The notes under the pieces: generated by a model
What the model saw: the letters and a program-made list of their open reading frames with translations, nothing else
Databases searched by the model: none
What the model was told of the DNA's origin: nothing
Part shown: positions 52,729-60,590 of the stretch, piece by piece
Layout: each line of letters begins with the position of its first letter
Numbering within the stretch: the first letter of the stretch is position 1
Position numbers and translations under genes: made by a program
DNA from: Embleya scabrispora
GTDB lineage: Bacteria > Actinomycetota > Actinomycetes > Streptomycetales > Streptomycetaceae
Direction: 5' to 3'
Length of the DNA stretch: 64,000 nucleotides
Assembly: GCF_002024165.1 (NCBI RefSeq)
Contig: NZ_MWQN01000004.1
Location: forward strand, 496,001-560,000

Positions 52729-53275
52729 CGGGCCGCGCTTTCCAGGTTTTGGGCCTTGCGTAGCGCGTCCTGGGGGATGTGCCCACCGTGGAGCAGCCGT
52801 GGTGGGCCAGGATCACGCAGTCGCTGTGGCGGCTTGCGGTCGCTGTGGCCTCGGCCAGTTCCGGGGAGCCGTTGGGGTGGAACGGCACACGGCTGATCAC
52901 GGGGGCGTACGCGATGTGGTCGAGGGTGAGTTGGCGGATGCGCTCGCCCATGGCGTCGACGAGCACCGCGTATTCGGGGTGTACGTGCACCACCGCCTCG
53001 ACGTCGGGTCGGGCCAAGTAGGTGTGTTGGTGCAGGCGCCACTCGCTGGACGGCGGCGCCGAACCCGTGTCCGTGCGCGGCTCGCCGTCGAGGCGCACGA
53101 TCGCGAAGTCCCGTTCGGTCAGCCGGTCGAGCCGACTGCCGGCAGCCGTCACCGCGAAGGTGTCGGTGCCGGGCAGCCGGGCGGACAGGTTGCCGCCGCT
53201 CGCCAGGACGAGGCCGCTGTCCACGCACTGCCGGCCGGCGTCGACCAGGGCCGCGAGGATGTGCTCCGCCGTCAT
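52644..53275 (-). CDS. Class II aldolase (sugar-1-phosphate aldolase) with apparent 3' frameshift
   Basis: From the ATG at 53275, overlapping the kinase stop as ATGA, the protein shows the class II aldolase/adducin fold: GLVLASGGNLSARLPGTD (phosphate loop), EWRLHQHTYLARPDVEAVVH with VHVHPEY (zinc His pair), and VILAHHGCSTVG (third zinc His). Beyond that the original frame becomes nonsense, but the next frame continues naturally as HIPQDALRKAQNLESAARYT and ends at 52644. One base lost from the CCC at 52782-52784 explains it. In context it should split 5-deoxy- or 5-methylthio-ribulose 1-phosphate into DHAP and an aldehyde. Without a fix the product would lose its last helices and run to 52433. 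Confidence 0.8.
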
Positions 53276-54492
53276 CGGGGCCCGCGTCCCTCGCCGCCGA
53301 CCACCAGGGCGGACGCGGCTTCGGCGACGCGCGCCGGGGTCAGCGTGGCGCGGTCCACGAGCAGGGTCCGGGACAGCCGCAACATCGCGGCGCCGACGAC
53401 GGCGTACCGATCGTCGTCCAGCGTCTCCAGGTCGCTCACCTTGGCCAATCCCACGGTACGGCGGGCCGCCTCGCAGCCCGCGAAGCCGAACGCGTCCGCG
53501 AGGATGGCCGGCAGCCGCCCGTCGAGGTAGGAGTCGGGGTAGCGCTCCGGCGCGCGCCGCCCCGGCCAGTGCCCGCGCAACCGCGCGGTGAACCCGTCCC
53601 AGCTCGTCGCGAGCGTCCCGAACAGCGCCTCCGCGCGGTCCTGTTCGCCCAGCGCGGCGGCCCGGGCGCCCGCGAAGAGCAGGTTGGCCCACAACATGCC
53701 GAGGTCGAACCCGATCGGCCCGTAGCACGCGAACTCGGGGTCGAACGCCCGCACCGACAGGTCGCCGTCCCGCGCGTCGCCGCGAACGAAGACGCTGCCG
53801 GTGTGCAGGTCGCCGTGCAGCAGGGTTTCCTGCGTGGTGAGGAACGTGTGTTTCATCGCCATCGCGGCCGCCGACCACGCCCGGTCGGCCCGCAGTTCGG
53901 CGTAGGGCGCGTCGAGGGCCGGGCGTACCGAGTTGCGTTCGGCGCCCAGGAAGGGCTCGGTGAACACGAGATCCTCGGTGATCTCGCAGAGTTCCGGATT
54001 GATCGCGGCGGCGGCGCGGGTTCGGAACTCGGCCTCGGTGAGGCTGTGGACCGAGGTGCCGAACGCGACGTCGGCGAGGTATTCGGCGAGTCGCTCGGCG
54101 ACGCCCTCGTGTGCTCCCCCGGCATTGAGCCGGGTGCGGAACACCTCGTGATCGGACAGGTCTTCGAGCGCGAGCACGTACCCCTCGGGGTCGAAGTCGA
54201 GGAGACCGCAGACGTGTTCGGACAGTGCGCCGTGGATCCGCAGGGCGGCGGCCTCCCGCACCGCACGCTGTTCGGTCATCGGCCATTCCGGGCCGACGAG
54301 GCGCACGTACGGCAGCGCCTGCTTCAGCACCAGCCGTCGGCCCGCGGCGTCGGCGCAGACGAAGACGAGGTTGAGGTTGCCGTCGCCGACCTCGGCGACG
54401 GTGAGCGTCGTCGGGTCGATCAGCTCGCGCAGCGTGGCGCGTGCGGCGATGTAGGCGGGGACCTCGGCGGAGGTCAGGATCCGGTCAGCCAT
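53272..54492 (-). CDS. mtnK: S-methyl-5-thioribose (or 5-deoxyribose) kinase
   Basis: The 406-residue protein has the MtnK aminoglycoside-phosphotransferase-like fold: a glycine-poor nucleotide loop AEVGDGNLNLVFVCAD, LVLKQALPYVRLVG with the ATP-binding Lys, catalytic loop ETLLHGDLHTGSVFV (Asp), and metal-binding AFDPEFACYGPIGFDLGML. It phosphorylates C1 of methylthioribose; related enzymes also take 5-deoxyribose. Its gene lies between the sugar permease (8-bp overlap) and the aldolase (ATGA overlap), so the importer, kinase and aldolase are made together. Confidence 0.88.
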   Translation of the reverse strand: MADRILTSAEVPAYIAARATLRELIDPTTLTVAEVGDGNLNLVFVCADAAGRRLVLKQALPYVRLVGPEWPMTEQRAVREAAALRIHGALSEHVCGLLDFDPEGYVLALEDLSDHEVFRTRLNAGGAHEGVAERLAEYLADVAFGTSVHSLTEAEFRTRAAAAINPELCEITEDLVFTEPFLGAERNSVRPALDAPYAELRADRAWSAAAMAMKHTFLTTQETLLHGDLHTGSVFVRGDARDGDLSVRAFDPEFACYGPIGFDLGMLWANLLFAGARAAALGEQDRAEALFGTLATSWDGFTARLRGHWPGRRAPERYPDSYLDGRLPAILADAFGFAGCEAARRTVGLAKVSDLETLDDDRYAVVGAAMLRLSRTLLVDRATLTPARVAEAASALVVGGEGRGPR

Positions 54493-55612
54493 GGGTGCGC
54501 TCCGCGATCGCCGGTGCGGTGGTGGGGACTTCGGGGCCGCTGCCGGGGTTCGGGTCGGCGGAGGCGGGTGTCGCCGCCGCGGCCCGGCGGCGCCGGCCGC
54601 GGCGCAGCGAGAAGGACATCAGCAGGGCGAAGATGAGCACGAGCCCCTTGATCAAGTCCTGCGTGTAGTAGGGCAGTCCGCGCATGGTGAGGCCCTGGAG
54701 GATCAGCCCGATGAACACCGCGCCGACGAACGTGCCGAGCGCGTTGGGCTTCTTGGCGCCCAGAACCGCGTAGCCGACCAGGGTCATGGCGACCGCGTCG
54801 AGCAGCGACGAGTCGCCCGCGGTGACGTCGCCCTGCCGCAGACGCGAGGCGAGGATGATGCCGGCGGTGGCGGCGAGTACGCCGGAGATGGCGTAGGCCG
54901 CGAACTTGTAGCGCTTGACCCGGGTGCCGGCCAGGCGCGCGGCCTCCTCGTTGCCGCCGACGGCGTAGAACACCCGCCCGTGGCGGGTGCGTTGCAGGAA
55001 GACCCACAGCAGCAGGGCGATGACGAGGAAGAGGTAGACGGAGTAGGGGATGCCGAAGAGCTTGTCGCCGTCGATGGCGGTGAAGTCGTCGGTGAACCTG
55101 CCCTTGACCACGGTGCCGTCGCCGAGCTTCATCCCGGTGGTCAGGGTCTGGCCGTCGACGAGCCAGCGTTTGAGGCCCTGGATGGTGAACATGGTGCCGA
55201 GGGTGGCGAGCAGCGGCGGGATGTTCAGGAAGACGACGAGGGTGGCATTGACGCATCCGACGAGCAGGCCGACCAGGAGGCAGATCACGATCGCGCTCGG
55301 GCCGGTGAGTTCGTAGTGGATCATCGCCTCGGCGGCCACCGTGACCGACAGGCCGGTGACCGCGCCGACCGACAGGTCGAGGTCGCCGACGATGGCGGTC
55401 AGCGTCATCCCGAGCGCGGCGATCGCCGCGACCGCCTGGATCTGCAGGATCGACACCGTGTTGTCCCAGGTGCCGAAGCCCGTCGTGGTGGCGGAGAACG
55501 CGATGTAGAGCGTGACGCCCACGAGGATGATCCCGTAGCGCACCACGAAGTCGCCGAGCGCGGCCGGAAGTGGGGTCCGCCGCGCGGTCGATGTCGAGTC
55601 GCGCAGATTCAT
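54485..55612 (-). CDS. Ribose-type ABC transporter permease (RbsC-like)
   Basis: The 375-residue permease has about nine or ten helices with the CUT2 signatures AIAALGMTLTAIVGDLDLSV (near residue 60) and GRVFYAVGGNEEAARLAGTR (near 215). It ends in a basic then Pro/Ala-rich cytoplasmic tail. The ATG at 55612 overlaps the ATPase stop as ATGA. It forms a dimeric channel for a pentose-like substrate. Linkage to MtnA and MtnK suggests methylthioribose or 5-deoxyribose. Confidence 0.9.
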   Translation of the reverse strand: MNLRDSTSTARRTPLPAALGDFVVRYGIILVGVTLYIAFSATTTGFGTWDNTVSILQIQAVAAIAALGMTLTAIVGDLDLSVGAVTGLSVTVAAEAMIHYELTGPSAIVICLLVGLLVGCVNATLVVFLNIPPLLATLGTMFTIQGLKRWLVDGQTLTTGMKLGDGTVVKGRFTDDFTAIDGDKLFGIPYSVYLFLVIALLLWVFLQRTRHGRVFYAVGGNEEAARLAGTRVKRYKFAAYAISGVLAATAGIILASRLRQGDVTAGDSSLLDAVAMTLVGYAVLGAKKPNALGTFVGAVFIGLILQGLTMRGLPYYTQDLIKGLVLIFALLMSFSLRRGRRRRAAAATPASADPNPGSGPEVPTTAPAIAERTHG

Positions 55613-57318
55613 GCGTGGCTTTCCTTTCCGGCCGCGCTCGGCGCTGCCTCCGAGGGCGGGAGTGACGGGGTACGGCGTACGCTCATCGCCGTGATGAGGC
55701 GTTCGCGGCCGGCGTCGCCCAGGGCGAGGTCGGCGGTGATCCGGCCCCGGTCGAGCACCACGATGCGGTCGCCGACCTCGAGGGCCTCGTCCACGTCGGA
55801 GGTGGCGACCAAAACCGCGGCGGTCGCGGCGAGTTCGCGCACGGTGGCGCCGATGTCGTGGCGGGCGTTGATGTCGACGCCGCGGAACGGTTCGTCGAGC
55901 AGCAGTACCCGCGGTTCGCCGAGCAGCCAGCGGCCGATGACCACCTTCTGCTGGTTTCCCCCGGACAGGGTCTCGATCGGCGCGTCGGGTCCGGCGGCCA
56001 CCACGCCGAGGTCGCGCATCATCGTCGCGGTGGCCCGGCGTTCGGCGCCGGTGCGCATCAGGGTGCCCCGGGTGAACATGCCGGCGAAGGGCAGGGTGAG
56101 TTGGGAGCGGATCGGCCAGCCGGGGATGATCGCCTGTTCGTGGCGGGATTCGGGGACGAGGTAGACGCCGCGTTTGATCGCGGCGCCCGGATACCCCGGG
56201 TCGAAGGGGCGACCGTCCAGGGTTCGCCGGCCCGCGCCGATCGACGTGGCACCGAAGATCCATTCGAGCAGTTCGGTCTTGCCGCTGCCGAGCAGACCGA
56301 GCAGCACGGTGACATGGCCGCGGTGCAGTTCGAGGTCGAGGGGGTGCGGGTCGTCCTCTCGCAGGCGAACTCCTTCGAGCGACAATACCGGCTCTCCCGG
56401 CGGGAGTTCGGCGCGCTCGGACTCGGCGGGGGTGCGGTCGAACAGGGCGGTCAGTACGGTCGTCCAGTCGAAGCCCCGCCCGGGTATGGGCTCGAACTCG
56501 CCCTGCATGGCCCCGTCGCGCAGGACGCCGACGCGGTCGCACAGTTGGTCGATCTCGGCGAGTTTGTGGGTGACGAACAGGACGGTCATGCCGTCCGCGG
56601 CGAGCGCGCGCACCAGGTCGAACAGGCGCGCGCTCTCCTCCGCGGACAACGCCGAGGTGGGTTCGTCCAGGATCAGCAGCCTCGGCTTGCGGGACAACGC
56701 CCGCGCCAGGACCAGGAGTTGCCGCTCGGAGACGCCCACGTCGCGCACCGGCGAGCGCAACGTCTGCCGGTCGAAGCGCAGGCCCAGGGTGGCCGCGACC
56801 TCGACGGCCTGGGCCTCGGTCCGGCGCCGGCTGAACAGGATGGGCGAGGATCGGTCGCCGAGCCGGTCCAGGGCGAGGTTCTCCGCGACGGTCATGTCGA
56901 GGATCACCCCGTCGTTGGGGTTCTGATGCACGGTGCCGATGCCGCTGCGCTGGGCGGCGAGCGGGTCGGGGAAGACCACCACCTCGCCGTCGCGCAGGAT
57001 TTCGCCGCCGTCCGGGGACTCCGCGCCCGAAAGGATCTTGATGAGCGTGGACTTGCCCGCGCCGTTGGCGCCCATCAGGCCGTAGATGTCCCCCGCGCCG
57101 ATACGGAGGCCGACCCCGCGCAGCACCCGGTTCGGGCCGTAGCTCTTCGAGATGTCCCGCACTTCGAGGACGGTGTCCCGGCTGCGGTCTCGGCGGTCTT
57201 CGCGTCGGTCGTTTCCGTCCTCGCGTCGGTCGTTTCGCTCGTCGCGTCGGTCGTCGCGTCGATCGTCCTGTGCGTCGAAACGCCCGTCGTCGTGTCCGTC
57301 GTCCTGTCGGGGCCGCAC
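55609..57318 (-). CDS. Ribose-type ABC transporter ATP-binding protein with charged N-terminal extension
   Basis: The 569-residue protein has two ABC domains, as in RbsA. The first has Walker A GLMGANGAGKST and LLILDEPTSALSAEE; the second has GLLGSGKTELL and signature ETLSGGNQQKVVIGRW with LLLDEPFRGVDI. In the first domain the signature reads VGVSERQLLVLA, an altered form usual for the group. It starts at a GTG after AAGGAGG. The first 48 residues are almost only Asp, Arg, Glu and Asn in short repeats (DDRRDERNDRRED), an addition absent from typical RbsA proteins. It powers uptake with the adjacent permease and binding protein. Confidence 0.9.
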   Translation of the reverse strand: MRPRQDDGHDDGRFDAQDDRRDDRRDERNDRREDGNDRREDRRDRSRDTVLEVRDISKSYGPNRVLRGVGLRIGAGDIYGLMGANGAGKSTLIKILSGAESPDGGEILRDGEVVVFPDPLAAQRSGIGTVHQNPNDGVILDMTVAENLALDRLGDRSSPILFSRRRTEAQAVEVAATLGLRFDRQTLRSPVRDVGVSERQLLVLARALSRKPRLLILDEPTSALSAEESARLFDLVRALAADGMTVLFVTHKLAEIDQLCDRVGVLRDGAMQGEFEPIPGRGFDWTTVLTALFDRTPAESERAELPPGEPVLSLEGVRLREDDPHPLDLELHRGHVTVLLGLLGSGKTELLEWIFGATSIGAGRRTLDGRPFDPGYPGAAIKRGVYLVPESRHEQAIIPGWPIRSQLTLPFAGMFTRGTLMRTGAERRATATMMRDLGVVAAGPDAPIETLSGGNQQKVVIGRWLLGEPRVLLLDEPFRGVDINARHDIGATVRELAATAAVLVATSDVDEALEVGDRIVVLDRGRITADLALGDAGRERLITAMSVRRTPSLPPSEAAPSAAGKESHA

Positions 57319-57352
57319 GGGTGCCTCCTTTCCGGTTTCGACCGAGGGTGGG

Positions 57353-58495
57353 TCAGGCGCCCGGCCGGATCGGGGTGATCCACGGCGCCCCGAGCACGTC
57401 CGGGGTGGCCAGTTCGGGCAGCGCCTTGCGCAGCGTGTCCATGTTCGTCACCCCGTTCGCCTTGAGCGTGTCCTGGGTGATCAAGGTCGCGGGGATGGTC
57501 ATCTTCTGCGGCAGGTCGACCTTCCCGGCCGCCGCGATCGAGGCCCGGGCCACGACCGCGCCCACGTTCGCCGGGTCGGTGGCGGCGGTGGCCCGCCACG
57601 GACTGCCGGCCTCGGTCATCAGCTGGATGTCGGCGGTGGAGACGTCCACGCCGTAGACCTTCACCTTGTTCGTCATGCCGTTCTGGCGCAGCGCGATCAG
57701 CGTGCCCTTGGCCAGTTCGTCGTAGGCCGCGAACGCGAGCGTGGTGTCCGGGGCGGCGGACAGCGCCGCGGTGCCCTCGGTCGCGGTGTCGGCGGCCACC
57801 GACTCGGTGTACTTGCCGAAGCGCGCCTTCTGGGTGAACGTCGGGTTGTCCTTGAGGAACTGCTGGTACACCTTGTCGCGGGAGTCGAGCGGCGCGATGC
57901 CGGACACGTTGACGTAGGCGAGCTTGCCGCCCGAGGGGTTGTCCTGCTTCATGTAGCCGAGGATCTTGTCGGCGATCGAGGCGTCGTCCTGCGAGATGTA
58001 GGTGGCCTTGCAGTTGGAGATCGCCACGTCGTAGACGACGACCGGGATCCCCTTGGCGATCGCGTCGTCGATCTTGGGGTTGACCGAGTCGGCGAGGCCG
58101 TGGTCCACGATGATCACGTCGGGCTTGGCGTTGATCGCCTGGTCGAGTTGGCTGACCTGGGTCGCGTTGTTGCCGCGCGCGTCGTAGACGGTGACGCTGC
58201 CACCGGCGGCCTTGATCTGCTTGGTCGCGCCGTCGCCCCACTGCTCGAAGTAGTCGCCGACGCCGGATTGGCGGACGAGCGCCACCTTGAAGTCGCCCTT
58301 CAGCCCGGTGGGCTTGGCCTCGGGCAGTTTGCGCGCGTTGTCGACGGTGCGCTGCGTCGCGCAGTTCCCCGCGCCGCCGGCGGCGCCGGACGCGCCGGGC
58401 TCCGCCTTGTTGTCGTCGGTGCTCTGGGAGCATGCGGCGAGCAGGGACATTCCGACGGCGGCGGCCCCGATCACGCGAATGGCCTTGGATCTCAT
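57353..58495 (-). CDS. Sugar-binding lipoprotein of the ribose-type importer
   Basis: The 380-residue product starts MRSKAIRVIGAAAVGMSLLA with a lipobox LLAAC. The mature part is a two-lobed Peripla_BP_4 protein: KVALVRQSGVGDYFEQWGDG, INAKPDVIIVDHGLADSV, GIPVVVYDVAI, and GVDVSTADIQLMTEAGSPWR. This layout binds free pentoses or related small ligands. The gene lies 10 bp after mtnA and 34 bp before the ATPase gene, so it is the second gene of the salvage operon. Its ligand is probably 5-methylthioribose or 5-deoxyribose (inference from neighbours). Confidence 0.88.
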   Translation of the reverse strand: MRSKAIRVIGAAAVGMSLLAACSQSTDDNKAEPGASGAAGGAGNCATQRTVDNARKLPEAKPTGLKGDFKVALVRQSGVGDYFEQWGDGATKQIKAAGGSVTVYDARGNNATQVSQLDQAINAKPDVIIVDHGLADSVNPKIDDAIAKGIPVVVYDVAISNCKATYISQDDASIADKILGYMKQDNPSGGKLAYVNVSGIAPLDSRDKVYQQFLKDNPTFTQKARFGKYTESVAADTATEGTAALSAAPDTTLAFAAYDELAKGTLIALRQNGMTNKVKVYGVDVSTADIQLMTEAGSPWRATAATDPANVGAVVARASIAAAGKVDLPQKMTIPATLITQDTLKANGVTNMDTLRKALPELATPDVLGAPWITPIRPGA

Positions 58496-58505
58496 GGTGT
58501 TCTCC

Positions 58506-59561
58506 TCACTCGGTGGTCTCGGCCGCGACCGGCCGGGCCGCAGGGGTGTCGCCCGCGGCGACGTCGATGACGCGCGCGTCGGTGACGATCGCCGTGATCA
58601 GATCGGCGGGTGTCACATCGAAGGCGGGGTTGAGGGCGGTGGCGTCGGGCGGGGTCACCCGTACACCGCGGAACAGGCGGACCTCGGCGCCGCCGCGATC
58701 CTCGATCTCGATCGCGTCGCCGTTCGGGGTGTCCCGGTCGATGGTGGTCTCGGGAGCGACCACGAGGAACGGCACCCCGGCCCGGGCCGCGGCCAAGGCC
58801 ACCGCGAACGTGCCGATCTTGTTCGCGGTGTCGCCGTTGGCGGCGATCCGGTCGGCCCCCACGAGGACCGCGTCGATGCCGCCTCGGGCCAGCGTGATCG
58901 CCGCGGCCGAGTCCACGATCACGTCGTACGCCGCGCCCATGCGGCCCAGTTCCCACGCGGTCAGGCGCGCACCCTGGAGCAGCGGGCGCGTCTCGCACGC
59001 GATGGCGCGCACGAGTCGGCCCTCGCGGTGCAGCTTCGCCACCACGCCGAGCGCCGTGCCGTGCTCGACGGCGGCGAGCGCGCCGGTGTTGCAAATGGTC
59101 AGTACGGTCAGCGCGGCCCGGTCCGGAATCAGCCGCGCCAGCGCGTCGGTACCACGTTCGGCCATCGCGACGCAGGCCGCGATGTCCGCGTCCCGTACCC
59201 GCAGCGCGGCGTCCAGGGCGGCGAGCGGGCCGCCCTGTTCCAAGGCGGCGAGCGCGGTGTCCACGCCGTAGGCGAGGTTGACCGCCGTGGGCCGGGCCTC
59301 GCGCAGTTCGGCGATCGCCTGCCGGGCCTGGTCGGCCGGCAGGCTCTGCGCGGCGAGCGCGACGCCCAGGGCGCCGGCCACGCCGAGCGCGGGGGCTCCG
59401 CGTACCGCCAGTCGTTGGATCGCGTCCACCAGGACGTCGAGGTCGTGGATGTCGAGTTCGACGAGGCTGTCGGGCAGCAGGGTTTGGTCGACCAGCCTGA
59501 TGAATCCCCTGCCGGGTTCCCGCTCGGCGTCGTCGGCGGGAATCCAGTCGATCGTGCGCAT
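58506..59561 (-). CDS. mtnA: Methylthioribose-1-phosphate isomerase (MtnA-type)
   Basis: The protein has about 351 residues; I start it at the ATG at 59561 (MRTIDWIP), which matches family N-termini and has GGGAGA upstream. It shows LVDQTLLPDSLVELDIHD, AVRGAPALGVAGALGV, the catalytic Cys in LTICNTGALAAVEHGTALGV, and catalytic Asp in VLVGADRIAANGDTANKIGT. It converts the aldose 1-phosphate to the ketose 1-phosphate; homologues accept both 5-methylthio- and 5-deoxyribose 1-phosphate. As first gene of a six-gene unit with a kinase, an importer and an aldolase, it points to a DHAP-shunt rather than the classical methionine salvage, since no mtnB/C/D genes are present here. Confidence 0.9.
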   Translation of the reverse strand: MRTIDWIPADDAEREPGRGFIRLVDQTLLPDSLVELDIHDLDVLVDAIQRLAVRGAPALGVAGALGVALAAQSLPADQARQAIAELREARPTAVNLAYGVDTALAALEQGGPLAALDAALRVRDADIAACVAMAERGTDALARLIPDRAALTVLTICNTGALAAVEHGTALGVVAKLHREGRLVRAIACETRPLLQGARLTAWELGRMGAAYDVIVDSAAAITLARGGIDAVLVGADRIAANGDTANKIGTFAVALAAARAGVPFLVVAPETTIDRDTPNGDAIEIEDRGGAEVRLFRGVRVTPPDATALNPAFDVTPADLITAIVTDARVIDVAAGDTPAARPVAAETTE

Positions 59562-59639
59562 CCGCCGCGTCTCCCTCTCTACGCGGGACGACCCGTCGAT
59601 GCCTCCGGGGGTCGTCCTCATGATCCGAGTGCGCCGAAG

Positions 59640-59650
59640 TTGTCAGACAA
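59640..59650. promoter_or_regulatory. GntR operator TTGTC-A-GACAA at the mtnA/gntR promoters
   Basis: A perfect 11-bp palindrome lies 17 bp before the regulator start (59667) and 79 bp upstream of mtnA, between the divergent genes. The same palindrome with a T centre recurs at 62600-62610 before the aldolase-dehydrogenase gene, which marks it as the likely binding site of the GntR protein. Confidence 0.75.
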
Positions 59651-59666
59651 TTCGAAGCGTGTCAAG

Positions 59667-60398
59667 ATGTCCGACATGGCGACCCAGACACGGCGGCCGC
59701 TGGCCGACGACATCGTTCGGGAACTCAAGATCGAGATCCGCGACGGCGTCCATCCCGCGGGGGCGCGGTTGCCGACCGAGGCCGATCTGTGCAGGCGGTT
59801 CGGGGTCTCGCGGGCCACGGTGCGCACCGCGCTCAAGGAACTCGACGTGCTCGGCCTGATCCGCACGCAGCAGGGCGCGGGCACGTTCGTGCGCACCCGC
59901 CCCGCGGTACGCGACGGCCTGGAGCGCATGGGCTCGATCACCGAGTCGATCCGGCGCAGCGGCAAGGAACCCGGGCACGAGTACGGGCGGCGCACGCTCC
60001 GCCAGGTGCTGCCCGACGAGGCCGAACGGATGGGTGTTCCGTCCGACACCGAGGCGCTGGAACTGCGCCGCCGGGTGACCGCCGACGGCGACGTGGTCGC
60101 CTACTCCTACGACGTGATCCCGCGCGGCCTGCTGCCGGCCGCGTTCGATCCGGAGGAGCTGAGCGGGTCCTTGTTCGCCTATTTCGAAACCGAGTTGGGC
60201 ATCCATCCGACGCTCGGCCTCGCGAAGGTGCACGCGGTCTCGTCGGCGCACATCGCGTGGGGGCCGGACGCGGCCAAGCACCGACTGTTCGTGCTGCTCG
60301 ACCAGTTGCACTACGACGACGACCACCGGCTGCTCGCGTACTGCAAGACGTACTTCGTCGAGGGCTCCTACGAGTTCCAGTTGGTACGCACGGCCTGA
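59667..60398 (+). CDS. GntR-family regulator with UTRA domain
   Basis: The 243-residue protein has a GntR winged helix (DIVRELKIEIRDGVHPAGAR, FGVSRATVRTALKEL, QGAGTFVRTR) and a UTRA (HutC-type) effector domain from about residue 95 (ERMGSITESIRRSG; LELRRRVTADGDVVAYSYDV; HRLLAYCKTYFVEGSYEFQL). It is divergent from mtnA and very likely represses the salvage genes until a sugar phosphate binds UTRA. ATG at 59667 or 59676 could be the start; neither has a strong ribosome site, so the message may be leaderless or weakly translated. Confidence 0.88.
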   Translation: MSDMATQTRRPLADDIVRELKIEIRDGVHPAGARLPTEADLCRRFGVSRATVRTALKELDVLGLIRTQQGAGTFVRTRPAVRDGLERMGSITESIRRSGKEPGHEYGRRTLRQVLPDEAERMGVPSDTEALELRRRVTADGDVVAYSYDVIPRGLLPAAFDPEELSGSLFAYFETELGIHPTLGLAKVHAVSSAHIAWGPDAAKHRLFVLLDQLHYDDDHRLLAYCKTYFVEGSYEFQLVRTA

Positions 60399-60435
60399 CC
60401 GCGCGGCGCCCCCGGCCCCACCGCGCAAGCCCGCA

Positions 60436-60503
60436 GGCGCTTGGCGCTTGGCGCTTGGCGCCTGGCGCCTGGCGCTTGGCGCTTGGCGCTTGGCGCTTGG
60501 CGC
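60436..60503. repeat. 7-bp tandem repeat (GGCGCTT)n
   Basis: Nine full copies plus a partial copy of GGCGCTT (two read GGCGCCT) fill the space between two converging genes where a terminator would be expected. No other array of this unit is visible in the window. It is likely to vary in copy number. Confidence 0.85.
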
Positions 60504-60590
60504 ACTGCAACGAGCGGGCACGCGCGGGGAGTTCCGCGCGTACCCGCCCCAACCACCCCTACCGTGCCCGTTCCCGGGCCCGGCAGACGC

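Noticed and set aside
55858-57378. Long plus-strand open frames opposite the ABC ATPase and binding-protein genes
   Set aside because: They show no family features and lie opposite Walker A/B-containing genes; they arise from the high GC content.
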